Assembly (NCBI RefSeq): GCF_018446385.1
Contig: NC_055990.1
Coordinates: forward strand, 22,067,558-22,131,557
DNA from: Zingiber officinale
Taxonomy: Eukaryota > Streptophyta > Magnoliopsida > Zingiberales > Zingiberaceae
DNA length: 64,000 nt
Direction of reading: 5' to 3'
Shown: one piece after another, positions 23,647 through 35,822 of the stretch
Layout of the letters: each line of letters starts with the position of its first letter
Numbering within the stretch: position 1 is the first letter of the stretch
The notes under the pieces: model-generated
The model's database searches: none
Seen by the model: the letters and a program-made list of their open reading frames with translations, nothing else
Told to the model about the DNA's origin: nothing
Translations under genes and position numbers: made by a program

Positions 23647-26600
23647 ATTCCCCACATAAATGAAAAATAATGCATGCAGGTTATCACCTAAGGAGAGTTC
23701 AATCGATAAGTCAATGCATCGGGAGAGGTAGTTTGTGGCTTTGAACCTTCCGTAGTGGAATGCTATCAAGCATACTAAGCTGCGCAGTGAACGTGATGTC
23801 TTGAATTGCTAAGTTGTTTGTTATATTAAGACAATAACACTCACACAAAGATTTATCTCACTTACTTTGGGTTCTCATGGTTGGTTCCGTTTTGGCCATG
23901 GATACCATCTTGGATTCATGAGTATTTCATTGAAACGACCAGTTTTCACACTCACATAGATGACACTTCTATCAAGAGTACCCTACCATACTCCACCTTA
24001 TAAAGGTATATAAGTCATTAAAAACATAAGCTTAATCTCACTACATGTGGTAGGACAGCACAAGTTCATCCTAGGATTGAGATAGAGATAATGATAATAT
24101 ATATCGTGTGTTGTAACACAACTTCTGTAACTTCGTTGTTTCATTGAACCAAGATCTTGGGATCTCCAGTCAACAAGGTTAGGTTACCGCTACAGTCATT
24201 TTTAGTTATAGATTTTTAATTTCATTCCTCTCGATGAGCAGTATACTTGATCTCGACTTAGCTCCTTCATAAGAGGATCTGTCAAATTATCTTTGGACTT
24301 GACATAGTTGATTGCAATCACTCTGTTCGAGATCAACTGCCTAATGGTATTGTGTCTATGACGTATAAGTCAAGACTTACCATTATACATACTACTCCGT
24401 GCCCTTCCAATCGTCGATTGACTATCACAATGTATAAGTACGGCGGGCATAGGTTTCGTCCAACTCGAAATATCTTCCAAGAAATTCTGCAGTCATTCAG
24501 CTTCTTCAGCTACTTTGTCTAATGCTATAAACTCGGATTCCATAGTTGACTGAGCTATGCATGTCTGCTTTGTGGATTTCCAAGATACCACTCCTCCACC
24601 GATTGTGAATACATACCCACTAGTGAATTTGGAATCTTTTGTATCTGATATCCAATTAGCATCACAATATCACTCTAAGACAGTGGGATACTTTCCGTAA
24701 TGTAATCCATATTCATAATATATTTCAAATATCTAAGAACTCGTATCAATACTTTCCAATAGGTGTCGTTTGGATTACTCGTAAAACGACTCAGCTTGTT
24801 GATCGTACAAGCAATATCCGGACATGTGCAGTTTGTGATATACATCAAGCTGCCTATTATCCGAGAATATTTCAATTGTGATACGGGCTCACCATGGTTT
24901 TTCTCTAATTGTTGACTTTGATCCATAGGTGTTTTCACTGTAGAGAGATCGTTCGCATTGAACATTTCCAATACTGACTTTACATAATGGGATTGTGTCA
25001 AAACTATCACATCGAATGTCCTGAGAATTTTAATTCCCAATATAACATCTGCTAGACTCATGTCTTTTATATCGAAATTCTTGGTCAACATTTTCTTTGT
25101 ACTCATGATTACCTCATGATTACTGTCCATTATAAGCATGTCGTCTACGTATAGACAGATCATTACATGACCTTCAGGTGTGTTTTTGACATAAATGCAT
25201 TTGTCACATTCATTTATTTTGAATTCGTTTGACAACATTATTTTGTCAAATTTTTCGTGTCATTGTTTAAATGCTTGTTTAAGTCCGTACAATAACTTAA
25301 CAAGTCAACACACATTTTCCTCTTTTCTTGGAGCTACGAACCCCTCAGTTGCTCCATATAGATTTCTTCTTCCAACTCATCATTTAAGAACGCAGTCTTA
25401 ACATCCATTTGGTGTATTTCAAGATCATACAGTGTTGTGATAGCTATCAGCACTCGTATGGATGTAATCCTTGTCACCGATGAGTAGGTATCAAAGTAGT
25501 CAAGGTCTTCCTTTTGCTTGTACCCTTTGGCTACAAGTCTAACGTTATACTTGTCAATTGATCCATCAGCTTTATACTTGCGTTTTAGTATCCACTTACA
25601 ATCTAATGGTTTGGTACCAGAAGGAAGGTCTACTAGTTCCCAAGTATGGTTATTCATGATGGACTCAATTTCACTATTGACGGCTTCTTTCCACATTGGG
25701 GTGTCGGGACTAGAGAGAGCTTCGTTTATGTTCTTGGGTTCATTTTCGATATAAAAGTCATGAAGTCTGGTCCGAACAATTTCTCAACTCTAGCTCATTT
25801 GCTCCGACGTGGCTTTTTGCTTTGATTGACAATAGTCCTTTTACGACAACTAAGTTCAGAAACGTCATTTTCGTTAGAACTTCCGTTGTTATCACTTTGA
25901 ACGTTTCCCTTCTTATTTGAGAATATGTTTTTAAAGAATATCACATTCCGAGATTCTATGGTTGTTCCCACATGAATATCAGGAATGTCTGACTTGTGAA
26001 CTATAAATCGATATGCACTACTGTTATGGGCATATCCGACAAATATCGCATCGAACATTTTAGGTCTGATCTTTACTTGCTTTGGCTTAGGTACCTCGAC
26101 CTTTGCTAAGCACCCCATACCTTTAGGTATTTGTACGATGACTCGCAGCCTTTTCATAGTTCATATGGTATTTTATCATTTTTCTTGTGAGGAATTTTGT
26201 TGAGAATGTGGTTTGCTGATAGTATAACTTCCCCTCACAAGTTCTGGGGTAAGCTTGAATTTATCAACAAGGCATTCATCATTTCTTTTAGTGTCCAATT
26301 TTTACGTTCGGCAACACCATTTGATTGAGGCGAGTAAGGCGGCATTGTTTGATGGATAATGCCAGATTCTGAACAAAACTTATCAAACGGTGCACCACAT
26401 TCTCCTCCTCTACCACTACGAATTATTTTAATTCATTTATCAAGTTGATTTTCAACTTCTATTTTATAGGTTCTGAAAACTTCTAAGGCTTCATCTTTAC
26501 TTCTTAAAAGAAAGACATAACAGAACCTCGTGCAGTCATCGATAAAAGTAATAAAATACTTTTTACCTCCTCTAGTATGCACGAATTTTAAGTCACATAG

Positions 26601-28121
26601 ATCACTATGTATTAACTCTAGAGGAGTCGTTGACCTTTCCACCGAATGAAAAGGTAGTCTCGTTATTTTTGCTTCTATGCACACTTCACATTTGTGTGTT
26701 TCGTCAACATTGACGTTTGATAATAAATTTAACTTGACGAGACGTTTCAGAGTATTATTATTGACATGCTCAAGTCGATCATGCCACAAATTAAAACACT
26801 CAACAACATAACTGGAAGCTTTTATTTTATTACCATCAAATTCACGGTGTACAGTCATTACAACCATTTTGATCTGACTCTGTTCTAAGTACCCTTTACC
26901 TACGAATACATCATTTTTCGTAAGTACAAAGTTGTTTGACTGGAACACTAGTTTGAAATCAACCTTAACAAGTGTTGATCCAGAAACTAGATTTTTTCTA
27001 ATGTCGAGAACATGGAGCACATCAATGAGCGTTAGCTCTTTCCCAGACGTCATTTTCAGAACAACTTTCCTGAGTCCGACAAACGGGGATGTCATGGAAT
27101 TGCCCATATAGAGCTTTCTTCCACTTATCTGAGTATACTTGGAGAACATCGCCTTATCATAACAGATATGATGAGTTGCTCCAGTATCGATCCACCACTG
27201 CTTCAGGTTATCCACCACCGTGTTGGCTTCAAACACGACTGCAGTGAGATCCAATTCCATGTCGTCAGAAGTTACGACTTGGTTCGCAACATCCTTCTGA
27301 CTCTTGGTTGGTTTCTTCGGGTGTCTGCAATCCTTGGGCATGTGTCCTGACTTTCCGCAGTTGTAGCATGTGCCCTTGAATTTCTTGCCTTGAGCATTCT
27401 TTTTGGATTGCTTCGGCTTTTTGGCTTTTGGTTCAGCCAGGTTGGACATCTCATCGACTGCCCGCTTCGTTCCTCTAGAGTCGAACATCTTTCGATTATC
27501 TTCCTCTATTCGTAGCCTCAGGATTAGGTTTTCAAGTCCCGTCTCCTTTTGCTCGTGCTTTAGGTAATTTTTGAAATCCTTCCACGACGGAGGGAGTTTC
27601 TCGATTAGCACAGCTACTTTGAACAACTCGTTCAGCTTCATGCCTTCGGCATCCAGATCATGCGTTATCAGTTGTATGTCTTGGACTTGAGATGTTACGC
27701 TCTTGGAATCCAGCATATTGAAATCCAGAAATCGGTCGACGATGAATTTCTTCAACCCGACGCTTTCGGTTTTGTATTTCCTTTTAAGTGACTCCCATAG
27801 AGATTTTGCCGTCTCTATTGAACAATACACGTTATACAACGCGTTGTCCAATGCATTGAGAACGTAGTTACGACACAGGAAATCTCCGTGCGACCACGCA
27901 TCGTATGCATCCTTACTATCGGAATTACCTTCCGTAGCGGCTAGTGGGTCTTCATGCAAAAACCGTACGAGGTTTAATGTTGTCAGGTAGAACAGCATCT
28001 TCTGCTGCCATCTTTTGAAGTCAGCTCCGTTGAACTTTTCCGGCTTCTCTCCGGTTGGAACGGCGGTTGGAACGTCATGATTCCAGCCATCAGTTTGCAT
28101 GAAGAAAATTCGTTTTAAAAA

Positions 28122-28609
28122 TATTGGGTCCTTTATTGTTGATGCAAACTGAGTGCAGACAGGATGATGGTATACCACCATTTTTGGCTAAGTCGAGGCT
28201 AGACTTAAACTCTATCTCTTTAAGACGAATTTGTCCCACACACGGTGCTCACGGAATACGGCAATCGTCTCCCAAGATACAACGACTTTTATCTTGCGAT
28301 AGCAGCACCGCAAATCGCAAGACCTCCGAACCGAGGAAGCTTCTTGAACTCTCCAATGCAAGAATACAATGCTTGCTTTACTTGGAAGGAAGTGGTGAGT
28401 GAATGAGTATGTGAGGGACTTTATTTATACATATGAAAGGGTATAAGCACCTCTTGGTTCAATTAGATCTCATCCATCTATTTCAAAATGAATGATGTAG
28501 ATCGCATCCTTTCCTAAGAGACATATTATTTCTTTATTAGATGCACCCTTTAATTATTCTAAAAATATTTAAATTTTTATTATTATTTTTTCATTTATAA
28601 TTTCTAACC
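28122..28609 (-). repeat. 5' LTR of the copia element
   Basis: Matches 23158-23646 over its whole length and is followed by the GTTCT target duplication. Confidence 0.85.
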
Positions 28610-28676
28610 GTTCTTTCCTGAACATGCTTTAAAAAATACATTAATTCAATTTTCTTACGAGTACTACTCACTGCAG

Positions 28677-28903
28677 GTTTGTTCAGTTTGTCTGTCAGCC
28701 AGAGGTACTTGAATCAGCCAATGCGTATGATGCTAAGATATCACAGTTGGAAGGGGCTAGAAGAATATTATTCTCAGGCACTGTACTCGAAGATAGGAGC
28801 CATTTACTTTGGTTTAAATTTTGAAGCAAGTACCTTGGGCATTGCTGAATCAATCACTGTTTATTTTTCCAGGCTTCTGGAGATCCACTTGCTAATTCAA
28901 TGG
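28677..28903 (+). CDS. CIP7-like protein, exons 3 and 4
   Basis: Exon 3 (about 28677-28782) follows CACTGCAG and completes the codon split at 23138. It reads [12 protein letters not shown], then [18 protein letters not shown], matching the RFVxFVSTPEILExxxxFDxExxQLExARRIYSQ block of the family. The donor after ACT (GTACTC) is weak, so the exon end is tentative. Exon 4 (28873-28903; [11 protein letters not shown]) follows TTTTTCCAG and ends before GTATGTT. Phases agree from exon 2 through exon 5. These exons resume just 63 bp beyond the copia element's target duplication, which shows the element sits wholly inside intron 2. Confidence 0.75.
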
Positions 28904-30607
28904 GTATGTTCATTTTTGTTTGCCGCATGTCAATTTATCATTAAATTTATTCCTTAATATAAATTCTGTACTAGATCTGTATATTTTTATTTAATTATTT
29001 TGTCTCTAAATTTTGCTGATTCCCCATAATTGATTTCATTAGAACTAATTAAAGAAGTACATATGGTCAGTTGCATGTCATGGGTGGATTTGTTGGACAA
29101 AATAATTTGTTGTCAGATATTTTGAGAATTAACTAAATTTAAATACACTAAGTTAAATTCAATTTATCTGTCGAAATGACCTGAGTAGATAATCTTAGGC
29201 TGCCAGCAATAATTGATTTCTGCCAAGTGTTGAATGTAGACAAGTGACTGGCCAGGCGAGCAAGCGAGTCGCAAACCAAGTGACCGAGAGGCCAAGCGAG
29301 CAAGAGAACAAGCAGTCGAGCGAACTGCGGTCGGACGGGCGTGCGACCGAACGAACGTAAAGGCCGAGCGAGTTGCGGCAGGAAGAGTGTGCGATCGAAC
29401 GAACGTAGAGGCCGAGCGAGTTGCGGGGTGCGGACGAGCGAGGAGCTAAGCAAAGAAGAGGCGGGGTGAGCGAGCGGCCGAGCAAGCGTGCAGCTGGACG
29501 GGCATGCGGCCGAGCAAATGAGCGTACGATCGAGCGGACCGAGCGTATGGCCGAGTGGACCAAGAGTCCGAGCGGGTTTGTGGTCGGACGAGTGAGCAGC
29601 CAAGCGACTGAGCGAGCGGCCGAGCGAATTGAGCGACCGGACAGGCGTGCAGCCGACCGAACGAAAATGTTGACTGAGTTAGCAGTCGAGCGAACGCAAA
29701 GTTCGAGCGGGCAGATGGATTGAGGACTACGAGGGTCACAGTTTCCTTGAAACAAATTTGCCTCACCTCCGGCTGTACTTCGAGGTTTTCTCGGGTCGTT
29801 TGTTTCCCAGGATACAACAGTAAACCTTGATTCCCACTAAGGACTGATGGTCACGACGAACCGAATGGTAACCGACTGCTATCACGAGCACTCCGCCAAG
29901 CAAGAGATGCATGACAGAGGAGAAGGGGAACGTAGGTGGAGATCTTCAACTTTTTGAGTGTGCAACCTTTTGCTTGTGGACGCATCCTCCTTATATAGGA
30001 GCTCAAACCAGTGGGCAGAGTTAATGATTGTTTAATGATCATTATTCGTCAACTGTGAAACGTCAATGTTTCACTCGGTTGCATTAATTTTTAATTTAAT
30101 GCATTTGTTACACCCTTAAATAAGCAACAAAAAAATTATATGACAAAATGTTGGTTGTTCTACTTGGATAAATTTTGTCCTGACCAGGTCTACATTCGAC
30201 GCGCGCACTCTCGCACGGGAGTCAACATGGTTCAGTGCAATCTAGGCTCTGAATTTGCACCCCCTACATACCCACGCGTGAGAAAGAGCCTCTCCCCATG
30301 CATTTGTTCACATCATCAATGCATGTGAATCAATACAAACCAACCAATATGTCTTAAAACTCCCAATGTGGGACTAAAGTCTCATTCACAATGGAGTTTT
30401 ATTCCTCTTCCACCTTTTCTCCGTTCACATATATCCAACTGGATTGTCTAATGACTTGCATGTAAGGTGTCAATTATCCTTTCCATGTGATGTTTTTTTT
30501 GGTTTGCAAGTTATGCCTTCTGGTATATCCATTAACTTGCAACTCTGCCTCACACTTTCCTCCTTCAGCAGTGAGTTGTATGCTGTAATTTCATGATAAT
30601 AGATCTC
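28904..30607. other. Intron 4 sequence with degenerate GAGCGA-type repeat
   Basis: Intronic sequence. Within it, about 29224-29725 is a GC-rich, degenerate short-period repeat of 'cgagcgag/ggccgagcga' words. It is probably part of an LTR or other repeat insertion spanning about 29095-30330, whose ends I could not fix. The long open frames in it (Arg/Ser-rich on the minus strand) reflect the repeat. Confidence 0.4.
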
Positions 30608-30648
30608 TTAACACATCTAACTGAACTGTATAAGCATATGAAATTGAC

Positions 30649-31643
30649 TGTTGGAAATTTTATAACTATTGATGATATGCTTGGCGTCAATCCAACAATT
30701 GAGCCTGGTTAATCATCTCGACAATCAGTCGATGACTTGATTTGGTGCAGTTCGGTATGGTGACGTGGACCTTAACTCATTTATACTCTCGACACACCCT
30801 TTCGGTTGCCGAGACACCCTTTCAGGTAACAAACGTACCTTTCTTGATATCATCGTTATTGGCTTAATCTCGTCGATCGTTGAGTTACCCCTTCGGATAT
30901 CGACATGCCCCTTTCGGGTAAGCTTATCCCTATAGATAAGAATATTAAGGTCGAGGTAAAGACTAGACCGTCTTTCCTCCAGACAATATTTCCCGTCGGT
31001 TTATCGACGATCGTCTCCCAAGATACAACTTGTGTCTCGAAATAGGAGCACTCCAAATTTTGAGTTCGTCGAACTTTCAAAGCCTTGGAACTCTTAAGAG
31101 ACGAGAGAGAAGAGAACTCAAGAGGAGAATTTACAACTTTAGAATTGAGTGTTTTGAATCAAAGAAATGGGGTTCCTTCTATAGGGATGAAAAGTTACTT
31201 CCAAAAGGTGAAAAGACATGGGTTATGTCTTTTCACTTAAATCTTATCAATTATGAAAAGACATGGGTGTTTTTTTAATTTAAATCTTATCAATTACCAT
31301 TAATTAATTCAATTGATTAATTATTTACTTAATCAATTATAAATATTAATTAATTGATTAATTAATTAATGTCACAATTACGATTAATCTTTTAATCAAT
31401 CAACAAAATTAATTATAATTTCACACCCCTCAATGGTTCCGCATACTCGAGTTAGCATTCATATAATCTCATCCATGAATCAAACTCGTGTGCGAGTCAA
31501 AGTTTCGTCCGATCATATCAAACCAACCCTTCATTAGATATTAATTTCTCATTTACTCGAGAAATTAGTTTACGATAGTCTACTCGCGAAATAACTATCT
31601 TATCCCTATTTAATTTATTGGTCACCAAAATCAATTTTCCAAC
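30649..31643 (-). repeat. Copia-type LTR 'X', copy 1
   Basis: About 1 kb. Shares with 34236-35644 and 43694-44700 the TTGGAAATTTTATAA start, 'ccctttcgg' blocks, 'ctcaagaggagaatttacaac' and the 'ttggtcaccaaaa' end. Confidence 0.65.
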
Positions 31644-31710
31644 TGTTAGGATCTTGAGCGCAAAAATAACACAAGCACAGCGGAATAAACAACAAGATCC
31701 TTTCTAGAAG

Positions 31711-32460
31711 ATCCAACGTTTCCAAGGGACAAGAAGGAAGCGCGCGATATTTCTGAGGGATGAAAAGTCGGAGCGGAAGATTGCTCGAGAAGGCTAGAAG
31801 ATCGGGTGAGCCCAATTCTGGATGCTCGAAATCACTCAAGCGAGCGGAGCCAGAGCGGAAGCCGGGACAAAAAGTCAACTCAGAGTTGACTCTTGTCCGG
31901 GCGTAGGGCACCCAGAGCTACTCCAAGTGCTAGAACCACTTTGGTGCCAGCCGGGGCGCCTTGACTCCTCGGCACTGTGAATCAGGATCAGCAAGGGTCC
32001 AGGTGCTCGGAGCGGGGTAAAATTTTATCCCGCATCCGTTGCATAGCCGTTTGCGAGAAGATGAGATTTACCACACTGGGGGCGCCTGGACCGTGCCACG
32101 TCAACAAACGGTCAGTTTCGACTAGTGGGCTATAAATAGAGCTATGGTCTTCTCCATTTCGAATAACACGCTCTGTGTTTCGAATCTCTTTATGTTTTTT
32201 CACTTTCAAGCTTAATTTCCATGTAGGAGGTCTCTCCGCCTCCGACGTTTTGTTCGAGAAGGAGATCGTCATAGTGAGCTTATTTGCCTTGGAGGAGTAG
32301 CAATCCTCTGATTGCCAACTAAGTAAACTGTTTATCTTGTACTCGTTTTTATTCTGTAATATTTATTTAAGTGTGTAATCATTTAAAACCCGATTGTTTG
32401 AGAAATATATTTGTTGATTAATAGTGCAAGACAATTTACTCTACTCTTGCCAGCCGTAGG
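31711..32460 (+). repeat. Sirevirus-like LTR fragment (copy 3)
   Basis: Matches 41186-41940 in the second duplication unit, including 'gggctataaatagagctatgg' near 32128 (a TATA-type LTR promoter) and the 'caagacaatttactctac' end. Its 5' part is missing relative to 40965-41185. It marks the left limit of visible similarity between the two duplication units. Confidence 0.65.
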
Positions 32461-32999
32461 GACCTACTACCCCATATTTATTGGTTCACCTCCACATTTA
32501 TAGGCTTCATTGGAAGGTTCGTGACATTTCAATGCCTTATGGAGATTTTTCATTTTCATCTCGGGGCTTGTGGTTTGTTGAGAGGACAATTTCCTCCACA
32601 ATTTTCAGGATAAACCCAAAACTTATCAACTTAGCTTTTATCACCTTCTCAATGTTTTAGCCACAACATTGTTAAATCGAGGTGAATGAGATATAGTCAA
32701 TTATTGAATGTTGTTCCTCGAGAAATATTCTTTTAGCAATATCATGCATTCTCTCCCTCCATCACCATAGATGATCTTGCTTAATTATTTTTTTCAACCA
32801 TATTTCTAGCGTTTTTAATACAAAAAAAAAAACACACGAGTTCGAATCCTGTAAACAACCTCTTGCAAAAAGCAGGGTAAGACTGCATAGATCCTTCCTT
32901 GAGACCTCACATAGCGGGAGCTTCATGCACTGGACTACCTTTTTTTTTTATTTATAGTGTTTTAATACATTTCATCTTAATCTTGCTTAAAAGCAAGTC

Positions 33000-33740
33000 T
33001 CCATAACTCTAATCTTCTGATTTCACCAAGTTAAAACTATGGTTGTCTAATCAAGATGATTACCAAGATTAAACTTGATCTAACAAATGCTCAATCTAGA
33101 AAATATACATCTTAGTTTTCCAATTTCATCAAGCTAGAGGTATGATCGTCGGACTGGAGTGTTGACTAGGATTGCATTACTATTAAAGAGACATTTGACT
33201 CAAGAATTATACATCTCTTGGTATTCCAATCTCATTGAGCCAAAACTATGGTCGTTTGATCAAAGTCCTGACCAAGATTGTATTTGCTCTTCGAGAGACA
33301 TCGAACTCAAGAAGTATACATCCCTTGGTCTTCCAATCTCGTCAAGCCAAAGTTGTGGTTGTCTGATTAGAGTGCTGACCAGGATGATATTACTTTTCAA
33401 GAAACACTCGACTCAAGAAGTATACATCCTTTGGTCTTCGAATCTCTTCTAGTCAAAACTATGGTAATTGTTTGATCAGAGTACCGACCAGGATTGTATT
33501 TACTCTTCGAGAGACACTAGACTCAAGAAGTATACATCCCTCGGTCTTCCAATCTCGTCGAGCCAAAGTTGTAGCTGTCAGATTGGAGTGTTAACCAGGA
33601 TTGTATTATTCTTTGAGAGACACCCGACTCAAGAAATATACATCCTTTGATCTTCCAAACTTGTCAACCCATAGTTGTAGTCGTCTGATTGGAGTACTAA
33701 CCATAATTGCATTTATTCTACGAGAGACACTTGACCCAAT
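33000..33740 (+). repeat. Minisatellite, period about 106 bp, about seven units
   Basis: Diverged head-to-tail units. The phrase 'ctcaagaagtatacatcc' recurs near 33199, 33304, 33411, 33521 and 33626, and each unit also has 'cttccaatctc', 'gagccaaa' and 'gaccaggattg'. The matching array in the second duplication unit is at about 42480-43200. Confidence 0.8.
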
Positions 33741-34235
33741 TTCTTAGTCAATTCCAACCCGTGTAATTCAATCCTTCTAACTCATCTATTTTGACCTCCA
33801 CTAAGGTCTCGTTGAGTTAGACTTAAATCTAGCTTTTTGCCAATTGGCTTGATCTTCTATCTGAAGACTTCATTAGCCTACTTTTTGGATAGTTTAAACT
33901 CACTATTCTTAACTTTGTGATTTTAATCAAATGACCCGCTCAAAGTCTTGATCATCATTGTTACATTATACCCATCGTATAATTTTGTCATCCATCCTTT
34001 TAAGGCATGATTCTCCTATAAGAAAATTTTATCCTTCCTTACAAATAACTCTCCCATCGCTTAAGGTTCACTTTTAGATGTTCTAGAACATCTTTTGATA
34101 GTAACCTTATAAGGTACATGTTCTTCAAGTAATATTAGGTTAATCGCTTGAAGATGATTACGGAGAATTTCTCCGATTTCTCTCCAGTAGGAGTGGGACC
34201 CATGGTCGCTATAACCGTGAATATCTTCTTAAGAC

Positions 34236-35644
34236 CATTGGAAATTTTATAATTATTGATGGATCTGCTTAGCGTCAATCCAACAATTGGGCTCAGTTAG
34301 TCATCTCAACAATGAGTCGATGACTTGAACCGGTGGAGTCGGTATGATGACGTGGACCTTGTTCCATTTATACTCTCGATATACCCTTTCGGTTATCGAG
34401 CCACCCTTTCAAGTAATAAATGTACCCTTCTTGGTATCATCACGAGTCATCCCTTTGGATATCGACACACCCCTATAGGGTAAGCTCATCTCTACAGATA
34501 AGAATATTAAGGTTGAGGTGAAGGCTAAGCCTTCTTTCCTTACGATGATATTGCCCTTCCCCGGTACTTACAGTTTATCGTCAATTGTCTTCCAAGATAT
34601 GACTTACGTCTTGAAATAGGAGCACTCTGAATTTTGAGTCTGTTGAATTTTCAAAGCCTTGGAACTTTTAAGAGAGGAGAGCAAGAAGTGACATCAAGAG
34701 GAGAATTTACAACTTGAGAATTGAGTGTTTGAATCAAAAGAATGACATGGACCTTGTTCCATTTATATTCTCAATATACCCTTTCGGTTATCGAAACACC
34801 CTTTTAAGTAATAAATGTACCCTTCTGTATCATCGTTACCGACTTAATCTCGTCGATCGTCGAGTCATCCCTTTGGATATTGACACACCCCTATAAGGTA
34901 AGCTTATCCCTACAAATAAGAATATTAAGGTTGAGGTGAAGGCTAAGTCTTCTTTCCTTACGACGATATTACCCTTCCCCGGTACTCGTCAATTGTCTTC
35001 CAAGATACGACTTACGTCTCGAAATAGGAGCACTCTGAATTTTGAGTCTTGTTGAACTTTCAAAGCCTTGGAACTCTTAAGAGAGCAGAGCGAGAAGTGA
35101 TTTCAAGAGGAGAATTTACAACTTGAGAATTGAGTGTTTGAATCAAAGGAATGAGGTTCCTTTTATAGGGATGAAAGGTTACTTCCAAGAGGTGAAAAGA
35201 CATGGGATGTGTCTTTTCACTTAAACCTTATTAATTATGAAAAGATATGGGTGTGTCTGTTCACTTAAATATTATCAATCGTCATTAATTTATTTAATTG
35301 ATTAATCTGATTAATTATTTACTTAATCTATTATAATCTATTATAAATATTAATTAATCAATTAATTAATATTACAATTACGATTAATTTTTTAATCAAT
35401 CAATAAAATTAATTATAATTTCACACCCCTCAATGGTTCTGCATACTCGAGTTAGCCTTCATTTAATCTTATCCATGAATCCAACACGTGTGAGAGTCAA
35501 ACTTCAGTCCGATCATATCGAACCAACCCTTCGATAAACATTAATTTTTCATTTACTCAAAAAATTAATTTCCGACGATTTATTAGCGAAATAGCCGTCT
35601 TATCTCTATTTAATTTATTGGTCACCAAAACCAATTTTGCAACA
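34236..35644 (-). repeat. Copia-type LTR 'X', copy 2, with internal 395-bp tandem duplication
   Basis: Matches 43694-44700, but the segment 34346-34740 is repeated at 34741-35150 (both copies contain 'ggaccttgttccatttata' and 'ctcaagaggagaatttac'). This makes the LTR about 400 bp longer than its counterpart. Confidence 0.75.
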
Positions 35645-35822
35645 TTTAACACATCTAACTGAACTGTATAAGCATATGAAATTGACATCTATAATATTTG
35701 TTCTGTAAAATTTCTAGTGCATAGATCTTTTGGACATAATTTGTGCTTGGCCTTTTCCCCTTTTGATTTGCCAGTTCTTGATTTCTTATCACACTGTTAT
35801 TGTCTTTGTGAATTTTTGACAG

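Larger units (their letters stand above)
23158..28609 (-). mobile_element. Ty1/copia retrotransposon in intron 2 of the CIP7-like gene
   Basis: Fossil element of 5.45 kb on the minus strand with LTRs 23158-23646 and 28122-28609 and the 5-bp duplication GTTCT (23153-23157 and 28610-28614). On the minus strand, gag lies at about 27250-28100 with a zinc knuckle (CYNCGKSGHMPKDC). Then come protease/pre-integrase, integrase (about 26150-26900, FIDDCTRFCYVF), reverse transcriptase (about 24900-25700, including YVDDML) and RNase H (about 24300-24700). A GTGGGGAA polypurine tract borders the left LTR. A TATA-like TATAAATAAAG lies in each LTR (about 23457-23467). Organisation is Tork/Tnt1-like. It is broken, with a handful of breaks, though gag through the integrase core is still largely open. 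The LTRs are a little over nine-tenths identical by eye, so it is younger than the gypsy element at 5-17 kb. Confidence 0.9.
30649..35644 (-). mobile_element. Composite copia-type LTR block in intron 4, flanked by 41-bp direct repeats
   Basis: Two related LTRs (30649-31643, starting TGTTGGAAATTT; and 34236-35644, ending TTTGCAACA) bracket an internal block. That block holds a sirevirus-like LTR piece (about 31711-32460), antisense traces of copia integrase near 32650-32800, and a 106-bp minisatellite (about 33000-33740). The whole block is flanked by a 41-bp direct repeat, 30608-30648 and 35646-35686, in place of the usual 5 bp. It is heavily broken, with no sizeable coding frame. The second LTR carries an internal tandem duplication of about 395 bp. 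Boundaries of nested parts are approximate. Confidence 0.55.

Noticed and set aside
29148-29817. Overlapping Arg/Ser-rich minus-strand frames
   Set aside because: Produced by the degenerate GAGCGA repeat, which keeps several frames open at once.
33000-33740. CRISPR-like regular repeats
   Set aside because: Units are about 106 bp, contiguous and diverged, with no spacers, in a plant genome; a minisatellite.
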